DNA of 64,000 nt. Origin: Acetobacter vaccinii. GTDB lineage: Bacteria; Pseudomonadota; Alphaproteobacteria; Acetobacterales; Acetobacteraceae. The position numbers were made by a program, and so were the translations under genes. The notes under the pieces are model-generated. The model was not told the origin of the DNA and searched no databases. It saw only the letters and a list, made by a program, of their open reading frames with translations. This document shows positions 44,377-53,267 of this stretch, piece after piece (the first letter of the stretch is position 1; each line of letters opens with the position of its first letter). Location of the stretch: contig NZ_CP043506.1 of the NCBI RefSeq assembly GCF_008365315.1, positions 736,001 to 800,000 on the forward strand, read 5' to 3'.

Positions 44377-45207
44377 TCAGCCACCCTTCCTGTAAATCGT
44401 CGGGGCCACCTGCTCCAGCCCACATTCACGCAAGGAGACAACCCGTTCCGAATGCCCGACATACAGGAACCCACCAGGTTCGAGCTTGTCAGCCAGCCGG
44501 CGCCACAGACGCTCACGCGTGACTTCATCAAAATAAATAACCACGTTGCGGCATAGAATGGCTGAAAACAGCCCTTTCATCGGCCACTCGGCGTTGAGAT
44601 TAAGCACACGGAACGCAGGCAGCCCGCAAATAGGCCCTGCAAAACGCAGTTGGCCCTGTCCGGCTGGTTCCATGAACCTGTTTCTCATATCGAGCGAAAT
44701 ACCCTCGGTTTCCGCTTCTGGATAGAGGCCCGATGCCGCCTGTGCGACAACGTTGGAATTAATGTCCGTCGCCAGTATCCGCACGTCGTATGTCGGGGCC
44801 TCGGGAAAGACCGACATGATCGACATGGCCATGCTCCACGGCTCCGGCCCGGTAGAGCAGGCAGCAGACCACAGCCTGACCCGCCCCCCGGCCCGGGCAC
44901 GGCTGCTCAGCGCAGGCATGACCTCTTCTTCCAGGTGGGTGAAGTGGTTTTTTTCCCGAAAGAAGCTCGTGACATTGGTTGTCAGCGCGCAGATGAGTTT
45001 TTCAAGCTCGACCTGCCCGGCTGGCCCCTGCACAAAATCCAGATAATCCCGAAAGCTGGCCTTTGCGTTTTCACGCACCCTGCGGGCCACGCGGGAATAG
45101 ACCAGCGTACGCTTGGACTCGGGCAGGAAAATACCTGCCACGTCCTTTGCTATCCCCCGCACCCTCTGGAAGTCGGCATCCGTGTACTCTGGATCAGTGA
45201 TAGCCAT
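44377..45207 (-). CDS. cheR: Chemotaxis protein methyltransferase CheR
   Basis: CheR methylates receptor glutamates using S-adenosylmethionine. The 276-residue product from the ATG at 45207 has the N-terminal helical domain and the SAM-binding region (RVRLWSAACSTGPEPWSMAM; ILATDINSNVVAQA; AILCRNVVIYFD; GGFLYVGHSE). The receptor in this operon carries a GWEEF C-terminal end, a classic CheR docking peptide. It starts four bases after the cheW stop. Confidence 0.96.
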   Translation of the reverse strand: MAITDPEYTDADFQRVRGIAKDVAGIFLPESKRTLVYSRVARRVRENAKASFRDYLDFVQGPAGQVELEKLICALTTNVTSFFREKNHFTHLEEEVMPALSSRARAGGRVRLWSAACSTGPEPWSMAMSIMSVFPEAPTYDVRILATDINSNVVAQAASGLYPEAETEGISLDMRNRFMEPAGQGQLRFAGPICGLPAFRVLNLNAEWPMKGLFSAILCRNVVIYFDEVTRERLWRRLADKLEPGGFLYVGHSERVVSLRECGLEQVAPTIYRKGG

Positions 45208-45211
45208 GATG

Positions 45212-45706
45212 TCATTCTGCAACCGCGTCGCCAACCAACTGGCTGACAACACTTTCAAGACGCAGCACACCGATCATGCGCCGGTCATCCTGCGACCGCC
45301 GACCCAGCAGGACCAGCCCGCTCAGGCAGCTATTCTCATCCGAAACCGCCTGGATATCGTCAATGTTGATATCGGCCATGTCGATCACGCGGTCCACCAG
45401 CAGCCCGCAGACAATGCCGTTCTTGGACTCCACAATCACCACGACCCGGCGCGGGTTGTCGGCCTGTGGCTCAACATTAAGGCACACGGCAAGGTCCACG
45501 ACGGTCAGAATGACACCGCGCAGATTGATGGCCCCGCACACATAATGCGGCGCAAAAGGCAGAGGGGTTGTTTTTTCAAACCCCCGGATTTCGCGCACGC
45601 TCAGGATCGGAATGCAGTATTCCTGTTCCCCCACGGCAAACACGATCATTTTTACGATCTTGGCGTCCGCTACCGCTGCTTCTTCCGTCATATCCCTGTT
45701 TCCCAA
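45212..45706 (-). CDS. cheW: Chemotaxis coupling protein CheW
   Basis: CheW links receptors to CheA. The 164-residue product is a single CheW domain: KMIVFAVGEQEYCIPILSVR, VCGAINLRGVILTVVDLAV and VCGLLVDRVIDM. An ATG at 45691 is an alternative start. It is slightly longer than usual at the C-terminus, with an extension LESVVSQLVGDAVAE. Confidence 0.95.
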   Translation of the reverse strand: MGNRDMTEEAAVADAKIVKMIVFAVGEQEYCIPILSVREIRGFEKTTPLPFAPHYVCGAINLRGVILTVVDLAVCLNVEPQADNPRRVVVIVESKNGIVCGLLVDRVIDMADINIDDIQAVSDENSCLSGLVLLGRRSQDDRRMIGVLRLESVVSQLVGDAVAE

Positions 45707-45736
45707 ATCAAAAGCTGATCGTCATGCTGTGGTGTG

Positions 45737-47995
45737 TTACGCGGCCAGGCCCGTGCGGATATCCGACGACCTGGTGTCAATCCGTCCGATGGCAGTCGCA
45801 ATCAGCGCGGGAACGTCGAGAATGAGAGACACGCTACCATCACCCAGAATGGTCGCCGCCGAAACGCCGGGGATCTGCTGGTAGTTTTTCTCAATACTCT
45901 TGATAACAACCTGCGCCTGGTCACGGATTTCATCAACGATCAGGGCAGCACGCGCCCCGGATTCGTTTTCGACAATCAGAATGACCGTGTCTTCAGGCTC
46001 TTCCGACGGGGTGGTGGATTTAAGCCCCAGTTCGGTCGCCAGTGGCAGCAGCGGCATGCAGTTGCCACGGATCGACACCACATTTTCCCCATCGGGCAGG
46101 ATATACACATCCTGATGCGCGATCAGCATGGTTTCCACCACCGAGGAAATGGGGATGACCATGACAGACCCGCCTGCGGAAATCAGCATGCCGTCCAGCA
46201 CAGCCAGCGTCAGCGGCAGGCTGAGGCAGAAGGTCGTGCCTTCGCCCTGCACACTGTTGATCGTCACGCGCCCGCCGAGGCTGAGAATGGCCTGCTTGAC
46301 CACATCCATGCCCACGCCACGCCCCGACAGGTCGGACACCTTATCAGCGGTGGAAAAGCCGGGGGCGAAGATGAGGTTGTTGATCTCATCATCACTCAGC
46401 GTTGCATCGGGGGCGACAATGCCGCGCTGGACAGCAATGGCCAGCACGCGCTCGCGGTTGATCCCGCCCCCATCGTCCTTGATGGTAATGAGAATACGCC
46501 CGGACCTGTGGCTGGCCGAGAGCAGAATATGACCAGCTGCAGGCTTGCCTGCGGCCACACGCTTGTCGGCACGCTCTATCCCATGGTCCACCGCGTTACG
46601 CAGCATATGGGTCAGCGGGTCGCTCAGCTTTTCCACCAGGGTGCGGTCCACTTCCGTGTCCTCACCCTCCAGCGTCAGCACAACGTCCTTATCGGTCATG
46701 GAGCAAGCTTCACGCACAACGCGCTGCATACGCTGGAACACGCTGCGCACAGGCTGTGCCCGCACCGCCATGACCGCGTCCTGAATGTCGCGCGTCAGGG
46801 ACTGCATGCCGCTGACACTCTCAGCCAGTTCACGCTGGGCAGAAGACCCGTCCTTACGACACAGCGATTCCAGCGCTGCCTGAGCAATGACCAGTTCGCC
46901 CACAAGGTCCATCAGGTCATCAATACGGTGCAGATCCACGCGGATTGAGGCCGCCTGTTCCGACCGGCGGGCGGCACCCCCGGCTGCAGCAGCAGCCGGG
47001 GGTGGAGCAGCAGCCGGGGGTGGAGCAGACGGTGTAGCCGCAGTAGGGCTGCTCAGGGCTGCTGGCTCCGGGTCGTGCTCAAAGCTGGGCTCCACAACCG
47101 GAACAGGTGCGGGTGCCAGTTCTGGCTCTTCCACCACGGCGGCAGTGTCGGCAGCTTCAGCCGCAATGCTGTCGCCCCCTTCCCGCGTGATGGTGAAGTC
47201 ACAGACATCACTCACCCAGTCGAACACGCCATGCACGGCATCTTCCTGCACCTGGGGCGGCAGGGCCACACGCCAGGACAGATACGATTTAACCGGCTCA
47301 ACACCCGCCAGATCAGGCAGGGCCGCCCTGTCGCAGGTCGTATGCTGCACACCACCAGGCACAGCCGCCACAAGGTCGCCCAGGCTGATCAGCAGATTAC
47401 GGGCATCATCCCCACGCTCATACATGGCGTCATGCGGGCGGAAGGTGACAACCAGCGCCGCCTCTTCCGCCACGGGTTCAACCGGGGCTGCGGGCTCGTC
47501 AAAATCAAAGCCGAAATCAACGGTCACGGGTTCGAAGTCAAACGGAACCGGCACAAAATCCTGCGGGATGACGTCATCCGTCGTCGCAGGCCCGGAGGAG
47601 CCTTTGTCCCCCGCGATAATGGCCTCCAGTTCCACCTGGCTTTCCGCCAGACGGGCCTGGTCAACCGATGAGCCACCACGGGCTTCGTCCACCAGATCGC
47701 TCAGAACATCCATGGCCTTGAGAAAGGTCTTGATGATCTCGGGCGTCGGCGTCACGCGGTCGGAGCGCAGGCCGTCGAGAGAACTTTCAAACACATGGGC
47801 AAAACGCACAAGGTTCTCGAGCCCGAATGAGGCCGCGCCACCCTTGATCGAATGAACGGCGCGGAAGACGGCATTGATTGTCTCATGCCCGGCTTCCCCA
47901 TCCGAAAGTGCTGACAGCCCACGCTCCAGTTCCTGGAGCTGCTCGTCGCACTCCTGGAAAAAGACCTGCAGGATATCATCCATGTCATCACTCAT
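45737..47995 (-). CDS. cheA: Chemotaxis histidine kinase CheA
   Basis: A 752-residue kinase with domains P1 to P5. P1 Hpt His48 lies in FRAVHSIKGGAASFG. A less conserved P2-like region spans about residues 120-330, followed by an Ala/Pro repeat linker. P3 dimerisation is near RVDLHRIDDLMDLVGELV. P4 contains the N box (LTHMLRNAVDHGIE), GGGINRERV, and the GVGMDVV G box. P5 at the C-terminus is CheW-like. AAGGAAGG precedes the ATG. It lies between a CheY and cheW. Confidence 0.97.
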   Translation of the reverse strand: MSDDMDDILQVFFQECDEQLQELERGLSALSDGEAGHETINAVFRAVHSIKGGAASFGLENLVRFAHVFESSLDGLRSDRVTPTPEIIKTFLKAMDVLSDLVDEARGGSSVDQARLAESQVELEAIIAGDKGSSGPATTDDVIPQDFVPVPFDFEPVTVDFGFDFDEPAAPVEPVAEEAALVVTFRPHDAMYERGDDARNLLISLGDLVAAVPGGVQHTTCDRAALPDLAGVEPVKSYLSWRVALPPQVQEDAVHGVFDWVSDVCDFTITREGGDSIAAEAADTAAVVEEPELAPAPVPVVEPSFEHDPEPAALSSPTAATPSAPPPAAAPPPAAAAAGGAARRSEQAASIRVDLHRIDDLMDLVGELVIAQAALESLCRKDGSSAQRELAESVSGMQSLTRDIQDAVMAVRAQPVRSVFQRMQRVVREACSMTDKDVVLTLEGEDTEVDRTLVEKLSDPLTHMLRNAVDHGIERADKRVAAGKPAAGHILLSASHRSGRILITIKDDGGGINRERVLAIAVQRGIVAPDATLSDDEINNLIFAPGFSTADKVSDLSGRGVGMDVVKQAILSLGGRVTINSVQGEGTTFCLSLPLTLAVLDGMLISAGGSVMVIPISSVVETMLIAHQDVYILPDGENVVSIRGNCMPLLPLATELGLKSTTPSEEPEDTVILIVENESGARAALIVDEIRDQAQVVIKSIEKNYQQIPGVSAATILGDGSVSLILDVPALIATAIGRIDTRSSDIRTGLAA
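46980..47040 (-). repeat. Short tandem repeats in the cheA Pro/Ala linker
   Basis: The plus strand has two copies of an 18-base unit GGTGGAGCAGCAGCCGGG-like between about 46987 and 47030, encoding APPPAA units. It is a likely slippage-prone linker between CheA P2 and P3. Confidence 0.6.
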
Positions 47996-48016
47996 GCTGG
48001 AGACCTTCCTTGTTCC

Positions 48017-48400
48017 TCAGGCGGTAACCCGGCGAATGGCTGCCACAAGGCTATCGGTGCTGAATGGCTTTACAATCCACCCGGTCGCGCCAGCAGCGCG
48101 GGCGCGGGCCTTTTTTTCGGGGTCGCTTTCCGTGGTCAGTACAATAATCGGCAGATGCTTGTACTGCGCAATCGCACGGACAGCCTCGATCAGCCCGAAA
48201 CCATCCATGCGGGGCATGTTGATATCGGTAATGATCGCGTTGGGCGTAGGTGTCGCACCCTGGAGAACCTCCAGCCCTTCCACACCATCCCCACCCTGGA
48301 TGACGTCATACCCGGCCCCCTCCAGAGCCTTGCGCAGCATGCTTTGCATGGTGCGGGAGTCATCAACCGTGAGGATACGTATGGCCTGTGTTCCCACCAT
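48017..48400 (-). CDS. cheY: Response regulator CheY (first copy, CheY1 position)
   Basis: A 127-residue receiver with D13/D14, phosphoacceptor Asp59 (AIITDINMPRMDG), Thr in IIVLTTES and Lys in IVKPFS. Its position directly upstream of cheA matches CheY1 of rhizobial che operons, which acts as a phosphate sink there. CAAGGAG precedes the ATG. It is clearly diverged from the CheY downstream of cheB. Confidence 0.94.
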   Translation of the reverse strand: MVGTQAIRILTVDDSRTMQSMLRKALEGAGYDVIQGGDGVEGLEVLQGATPTPNAIITDINMPRMDGFGLIEAVRAIAQYKHLPIIVLTTESDPEKKARARAAGATGWIVKPFSTDSLVAAIRRVTA

Positions 48401-48403
48401 AAT

Positions 48404-48712
48404 TCATTGCTCCTTGGGAGAGATTTTCTGTTCTGGCAGGAATTCACCGACCCCAAAAAGGGTATACGCTTCCCTGACCTGTTCTGACGGCGCGACAAGG
48501 GTGCACCCGCTCGCAAGGAGCAGCTGGAGACAGAGCCCCCCGACATAACTGACACCCGAGACATCAAGGCTGACCGGACCCCCGCCAGCCTGTGCCACCG
48601 CCTGACTGATCGTTTCTTTCAAGCCCGGAGCGGCCGCCGTGTCCAGCCTCCCCGACACTGTCACGCAGGATATGTCTGACACGGTTTGTGCCTGCTCGAC
48701 ATGTGATGACAT
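48404..48712 (-). CDS. STAS-domain chemotaxis protein (CheS position)
   Basis: A 102-residue STAS-like protein: ISCVTVSGRLDTAAAPGLKE, the conserved VSLDVSGVSYVGGLCLQLLL and an LFGVGEFL end. The usual STAS phospho-site Ser/Thr (D-S-S-G or similar) appears as DVSGVSYVG. The ATG overlaps the mcp stop codon (TGATG). In Sinorhizobium the second gene of the che operon, encoding CheS, occupies this place; CheS helps CheA dephosphorylate CheY1. The same role is plausible here. Confidence 0.8.
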   Translation of the reverse strand: MSSHVEQAQTVSDISCVTVSGRLDTAAAPGLKETISQAVAQAGGGPVSLDVSGVSYVGGLCLQLLLASGCTLVAPSEQVREAYTLFGVGEFLPEQKISPKEQ

Positions 48713-50241
48713 CAGAATTCCTCCCACCCCTGGTCGGAGGAGGTCGTCGGCAGGGGCGTTGCGGCAGGGGCCGCCGGAGCAGGAGCCACGGCAGGCGTCG
48801 TTGTCGCGGCAACCCGCAGGGGCCTGCTGGGCGCTGCGGGGCGCGGGGCCGGGGCGCTGACGGTCTTTTTCTGAGCAAAGCTGATATCATGCCCGATGCG
48901 GAAGCGGCTCAGGGTCTGGATCAGGGTCCGGGTTTCAGACGTCAGATTATGGCTGGCGGCGGTTGTTTCTTCCACCATGGCCGCGTTCTGCTGGGTCACC
49001 TGGTCCATGTCGCCGATGGAAACCGTGATTTCGGACAGGCGCTGGGCCTGATCCTGGGTGGAAACGGAAATTTCCTCCACACGGGTGGCAATGTTCTGTG
49101 TGCTGCCTGCAAAGTCGTTCAGGTAATGGCCGGTCTGCTGGACCAGATCCACCCCTTTGTCCACCTGCTCGGCAGAAAGGGAGATCAGGCGTTTGATCTC
49201 GCTTGCGGAGCGGGCGGACTGTTCTGCCAGCGAGCGCACTTCCTGCGCCACCACGGCAAAGCCGCGACCGGCGTCACCCGCACGGGCGGCCTCGACCCCG
49301 GCATTCAGCGCCAGCACGTTGGTCTGGAAGGCAATGCCGTCAATGACGGAAATGATCTCGCCAATCGCGTCGGAGGATTTCTTGATCCCGTCCATGGCGT
49401 CGGTTGTCTCGGCCATGACCGTGTTGGCCAGCTTGACCTTGTCCAGCGCCTGGCGGGTTTCCACACTGGCGTCGCCACAGGCATTGGCGGTCAGGCGCAC
49501 ACCATCGGTAATGGTCCGCACGGCTGCTGCCACCTGTCCAAGATTGGCGGCCTGTTTTTCCGTCCGCTTGGCAAGGTCGTCCGATGCGGTGGAGATTTCG
49601 TTGGCACCTGTGGCAATCAGGTCGGTATTACGCGCAACGGCGCTGAGCGCTTCGCTCAACCGCTCCACGGAATGGGCGAACACGTCGCGCAGAGGGGCAA
49701 ATTCCCCATCGAAATTGCTGCCGCTGACACGGACCTGCAGGTCGCCCTTGGCCATTTCAGCCAGTGCATTGCCCAGTTCTTCAATAACCTGGTGGGTCTG
49801 GCGGTCACGCTCCTGCGTGCGTTCCAGAGCCTCGCGGATTTCACCCGCCATTTCGTCCTGGCGGTTCTTGGCTTCCTGCTGATCGCGCACGATCTTGGTA
49901 AAGCCCACCACAACACGGGCAAAACGGCCAACGCTGTCGCCGTTTTCAACAAAAGGCACCTCACCGCGGATATCACCGCGCAGCACGCCTTCTGCAATAT
50001 CGGCCATTTTTTCGACCGGAATAACAACAAGGTTTTTAAGCGAAATCCAATACAGGGAGACGACAATCTGCCCGACAACAAGAGCGCACATGTTCACCAG
50101 GAACATGTGACCGATTGTTTCGTGAAAAAAATACCCGGCGGCTTCGATAATGATCTGCAAGACAAGATAAGTCTCCAGACCCAGCATGGCTACCCTGCAC
50201 TTGGAACGCAGAGGAGCATCCTTGATCAGCCATTTCAACAT
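48712..50241 (-). CDS. Methyl-accepting chemotaxis protein without a periplasmic ligand domain
   Basis: The chemoreceptor of the che operon, 509 residues from the ATG at 50241. Two membrane segments near the N-terminus ([40 protein letters not shown]) are separated by only a few residues, so there is no extracytoplasmic sensor domain. A HAMP-like region ([19 protein letters not shown]) and a second HAMP-like segment ([13 protein letters not shown]) follow. The signalling hairpin has the strictly conserved tip [28 protein letters not shown] sequence. It ends in a Pro/Ala linker and the CheR/CheB-binding pentapeptide GWEEF. A longer frame from 50301 has no RBS. Confidence 0.93.
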   Translation of the reverse strand: MLKWLIKDAPLRSKCRVAMLGLETYLVLQIIIEAAGYFFHETIGHMFLVNMCALVVGQIVVSLYWISLKNLVVIPVEKMADIAEGVLRGDIRGEVPFVENGDSVGRFARVVVGFTKIVRDQQEAKNRQDEMAGEIREALERTQERDRQTHQVIEELGNALAEMAKGDLQVRVSGSNFDGEFAPLRDVFAHSVERLSEALSAVARNTDLIATGANEISTASDDLAKRTEKQAANLGQVAAAVRTITDGVRLTANACGDASVETRQALDKVKLANTVMAETTDAMDGIKKSSDAIGEIISVIDGIAFQTNVLALNAGVEAARAGDAGRGFAVVAQEVRSLAEQSARSASEIKRLISLSAEQVDKGVDLVQQTGHYLNDFAGSTQNIATRVEEISVSTQDQAQRLSEITVSIGDMDQVTQQNAAMVEETTAASHNLTSETRTLIQTLSRFRIGHDISFAQKKTVSAPAPRPAAPSRPLRVAATTTPAVAPAPAAPAATPLPTTSSDQGWEEF

Positions 50242-50840
50242 GCCGATACAACTTCCCTTCAATTCTTCACGGGGCGCCGGACTCGAAAACACCGTACACA
50301 CCGAGCGACACAGACTGTCGCGCCGACCTGTGCACGGCCCCCTGTTTGTTCACTGAAACCTGAAAAACACCTGTGCATCACCCAAGGCCATTCGCAATGT
50401 TCATGACCAGATATCCTTACCGAAACCGCAGGGACACCATGGCGATCCCCGATGCACATATTTACATCAACCTCGCAGCTCAAGGCTTTATCAAGGTTTC
50501 TGATATACCTACAAGCATCACTCCGAAAAGGCTCGCGGTAAAGGGGGAAAAATACGCTCAGCCCCCTCCTTTTGTCATGCCCTCACAATACCTGCCCACT
50601 CACCCCGCTCTGGCACCTCCAAAGCCGCCAGGCCCGTAGCCAGAACCGGGTTGCCCAGGCCATGCCAGCCCGACCGGTCCGCCACAGCGCCAGACATGCT
50701 CTAGCACCGCGTCGGGCGTGCGGAATAGCCGCACAGATACCCCGGACACGTTGTAGTGACCAGTGCACAAAGCGCCCCTGCGGACCCTTTGCGTGCCCTA
50801 TGCTTGAAGCAGAGTGAAAAAACCTTCAAATGACAACGAC
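50242..50840. other. Intergenic region upstream of the che operon
   Basis: About 600 bases between the divergent che operon and cupin gene. Frames at 50373-50639 and 50583-50768 lack family features. The che operon promoter should lie in the part nearest 50242. Nothing else recognisable. Confidence 0.4.
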
Positions 50841-51332
50841 ATGACAAAATCCTTTCGCCTCATGACCGCGCTGGCTCTGACCATCCCGCTGGCCCCCTCC
50901 GCTCTGGCAGCACCCCAGCCCCACGCTGGCACCGTTGTGCTGACAAACGAGCAGATCCCCTGGCATGCAGCCCCGGCCGATTTCCCCCACGGGGTGGAAA
51001 TTGCCCATGTTTACGGCACCCCCAGCCAAGCAGGGCCGTTTGTGATCCGGGTCAGAATGCCAGCCCATAGCTGGATAGCCCCCCATACGCACAATATGGA
51101 CGAAACATTGAGCGTTCTGGACGGGCATTTTACCCACTCTGTCGGGGCGGATAAGGCAACCGCCACCACACAGGATCTTGGTCCCGGCGGCTTTGTGCAC
51201 CTGCCAAAAAACACCCCGCATGCCCTGCGCACCGGCGACAGCCCGGTCACCATGGAAATTTCAGGTATCGGCCCTTTTGGCATGACATACCTGAACCCTG
51301 CGGATGACCCGTCGAAAACACCCGCAAAGTAG
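50841..51332 (+). CDS. Secreted cupin-domain protein
   Basis: A 163-residue protein with a signal peptide (hydrophobic to ALAAPQ) and a single cupin fold: the first motif includes PAHSWIAPHTHNMDETLSVLDG (metal-ligand His, His, Glu) and the second HLPKNTPHALRTG (third His). The ATG at 50841 is chosen; a GTG at 50814 would add nine polar residues. Related proteins are often annotated as anti-sigma-type or quercetinase-like cupins; the substrate is unknown. Confidence 0.8.
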   Translation: MTKSFRLMTALALTIPLAPSALAAPQPHAGTVVLTNEQIPWHAAPADFPHGVEIAHVYGTPSQAGPFVIRVRMPAHSWIAPHTHNMDETLSVLDGHFTHSVGADKATATTQDLGPGGFVHLPKNTPHALRTGDSPVTMEISGIGPFGMTYLNPADDPSKTPAK

Positions 51333-51448
51333 CCCATTATCCCCCCTCCCCCATGCGGGGAGCGCCCCCTCCGGCTGGCCTGCGCGACCCGGCCAGGAGA
51401 CAGCGCGCCCCTGCCTGTTCCCTTTTGACCCTACTCGCGCTGGATATC

Positions 51449-52690
51449 ATGACCGACTCTTTCCCTGCGCCTTCGTCCCTTATCGGACATCCGGGCCTGT
51501 TTTCCGCCCTTTCTGCCCGCGCCCTTTCCACCTTTGCCGCACAGGTTCTGGCTGTGGCCGTGGGCTGGCAGGTTTACGCACTAACCCATAGCGCGGCCTC
51601 ACTCGGGCTTGTCGGCCTGGCCCAGTTCCTGCCTATGATGGCCTGTATATTCCCCGCAGGGCATGCCGCCGACCAGTACAATCGCAAACGCATTGTGCTG
51701 GTCTGCCAGACGATTGAGACCATAGCAGCGGCAGGCATGGCGTATGCCTCCTTCACCAACCACCTTGCCCCTGGCATGATTTATGGTCTGGTCGCCCTGT
51801 TTGGTGCCTGCAAAGCATTTGAAATGCCAGCCCAGCAGACATTCCTGCCCTCCCTTGTGCCTGCGGCGGTTTTCCCACGGGCAGCGGCGCTGTCATCCTC
51901 CCTGTTCCAGTTCTCCTGCATTGCCGGGCCATCGGTCGGGGGGCTGCTTTACGGGCTGGGAGCGGGGCTATGCTATACGCTTTGTGCCATCGGTTTTATG
52001 CTGGCACTGCTTGCAACCTCACTCATGAAGCTGGAAGCCCCAACCCGGGCACGGCAGCCCCCCAGTCTGGCCGCCGTTTTTGGTGGCATTGCCTTTTTGC
52101 GCCGCAAACCCACCATGCTGGGTGCGATCTCGCTTGATCTGTTTGCCGTGCTGCTGGGTGGGGCCACAGCCATGCTGCCGATTTTTGCAACCGACATCCT
52201 GCATTCCGGCCCCATGGGGCTCGGCCTGTTGCGGGCCGCCCCGGCCATCGGTGCGCTGGTGGTTGCCGCCGTTCTGGCCCGCCACCCCTTGGGCCGTCAT
52301 TCCGGGCTATGGATGTTTGGAGCTGTCGCCATATTCGGCCTTGCAACAATCGCCTTTGGGTTGTCCCGCTCCACCGCGCTCTCGGTCATCATGCTGGCCA
52401 TTCTGGGCGGGGCTGATGTTGTCAGTGTCATGGTACGTGGCGCGCTGGTTCAGCTTGGCACCCCTGATGACATGCGCGGACGGGTGTCTGCTGTGAACAT
52501 GCTCTTTATTGGCTCTTCCAACCAGTTGGGAGAGTTTGAGAGCGGCATGCTGGCCCAACTGCTTGGCCCGGTACCCGCCGTGGTACTGGGTGGCATCGGC
52601 ACGCTGGTGATTACCGGCGTGTGGATGACACTGTTCCCCGGCCTACGCCGTCTGGACAGGCTGGACAGTATTACAACCGAGACACCCTGA
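51449..52690 (+). CDS. MFS transporter (EntS/enterobactin-exporter-like)
   Basis: A 413-residue protein with about 10-12 membrane helices. Loop 2-3 carries FPAGHAADQYNRKRIVLVCQ, the MFS A-like motif. Both halves are well defined, with a long helix at the C-terminus (VLGGIGTLVITGVWMTLFPG). The sequence style (LFSALSARALSTFAAQVLAVAVG) is that of the MFS_3/EntS branch. The ATG at 51449 has a weak RBS; a frame extending to 51353 is possible. No siderophore genes are near, so the substrate is unknown. Confidence 0.85.
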   Translation: MTDSFPAPSSLIGHPGLFSALSARALSTFAAQVLAVAVGWQVYALTHSAASLGLVGLAQFLPMMACIFPAGHAADQYNRKRIVLVCQTIETIAAAGMAYASFTNHLAPGMIYGLVALFGACKAFEMPAQQTFLPSLVPAAVFPRAAALSSSLFQFSCIAGPSVGGLLYGLGAGLCYTLCAIGFMLALLATSLMKLEAPTRARQPPSLAAVFGGIAFLRRKPTMLGAISLDLFAVLLGGATAMLPIFATDILHSGPMGLGLLRAAPAIGALVVAAVLARHPLGRHSGLWMFGAVAIFGLATIAFGLSRSTALSVIMLAILGGADVVSVMVRGALVQLGTPDDMRGRVSAVNMLFIGSSNQLGEFESGMLAQLLGPVPAVVLGGIGTLVITGVWMTLFPGLRRLDRLDSITTETP

Positions 52691-52735
52691 ACTCAGCCCC
52701 TGGCATCCAACAACGGATACTGGCCCGAGAATAAC

Positions 52736-52766
52736 AAAAGGCTCCACACATCATGTGGAGCCTTTT
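52736..52766. terminator. Bidirectional Rho-independent terminator between MFS gene and HU gene
   Basis: A perfect 13-base stem AAAAGGCTCCACA / TGTGGAGCCTTTT with a 5-base loop. The A and T ends allow termination for both the upstream MFS transporter gene and the convergent HU gene. Confidence 0.85.
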
Positions 52767-52843
52767 GCCGTAACACTCAGCACTCATTCATGTCAGCACA
52801 GGCACGAAGGCTGCAACGCCGCCGCCCCTATGGACTAAAATGA

Positions 52844-53113
52844 TCAGACAGCCTTTTTAAGGTTCGGGCTGGCCTTGAAGCGGACTGTCTTGCCTGCCTT
52901 GACCTTGACCGGGTCACCCGTGCGGGGGTTCAGCGCCTTGCGGGCCTTGGTCTTGCGGACAGTAAAGGTGCCAAACGACGGCAGGGTGAAACCACCTTCG
53001 CGCTTGAGTTCCTCAACAATCGCGTCGATGAGGTCATTCGCTGCCTGATTGGCTGCAACGCCGGTGCACTGGATGGAATCCTGGATCACCGCTGCAATAA
53101 AAGCCTTGCTCAT
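52844..53113 (-). CDS. DNA-binding protein HU
   Basis: An 89-residue histone-like protein. Family segments: MSKAFIAAVIQ, GGFTLPSFGTFTVRKTKARKALNPRTGD and KVKAGKTVRFKASPNLKKAV, containing the IHF/HU signature and the DNA-contact RNP arms. AGGGAGG precedes the ATG. It is monocistronic with terminators on one side and its own promoter region on the other. Confidence 0.97.
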   Translation of the reverse strand: MSKAFIAAVIQDSIQCTGVAANQAANDLIDAIVEELKREGGFTLPSFGTFTVRKTKARKALNPRTGDPVKVKAGKTVRFKASPNLKKAV

Positions 53114-53181
53114 TGAGTTTCTGGCCTCCCTAAGAAAATATATTTTACGGCGATCGCGCCTAACTTCTTTTCCGGCTTGTA

Positions 53182-53209
53182 TTCATATTTTCATTAAAAA
53201 CCAACTCAA
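53182..53209 (-). promoter_or_regulatory. Candidate sigma-70-type promoter of the HU gene
   Basis: Read on the minus strand there is TTGAGT (53209-53204), a 16-base spacer and TATGAA (53187-53182), about 70 bases before the HU start, in an AT-rich stretch. Confidence 0.4.
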
Positions 53210-53267
53210 AAAATGCACCCTTTTTCTGTTTCCTTGTGATTACAAAAGCAAAAAGGACAGATGTGAC

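Noticed and set aside
45734..46948. A 404-codon plus-strand frame antisense to cheA
   Set aside because: cheA motifs are all intact on the minus strand; the antisense frame has no recognisable features.
50373..50639. Possible 88-residue gene upstream of the cupin gene
   Set aside because: Pro-rich product, no RBS, no domain; retained only as intergenic sequence.
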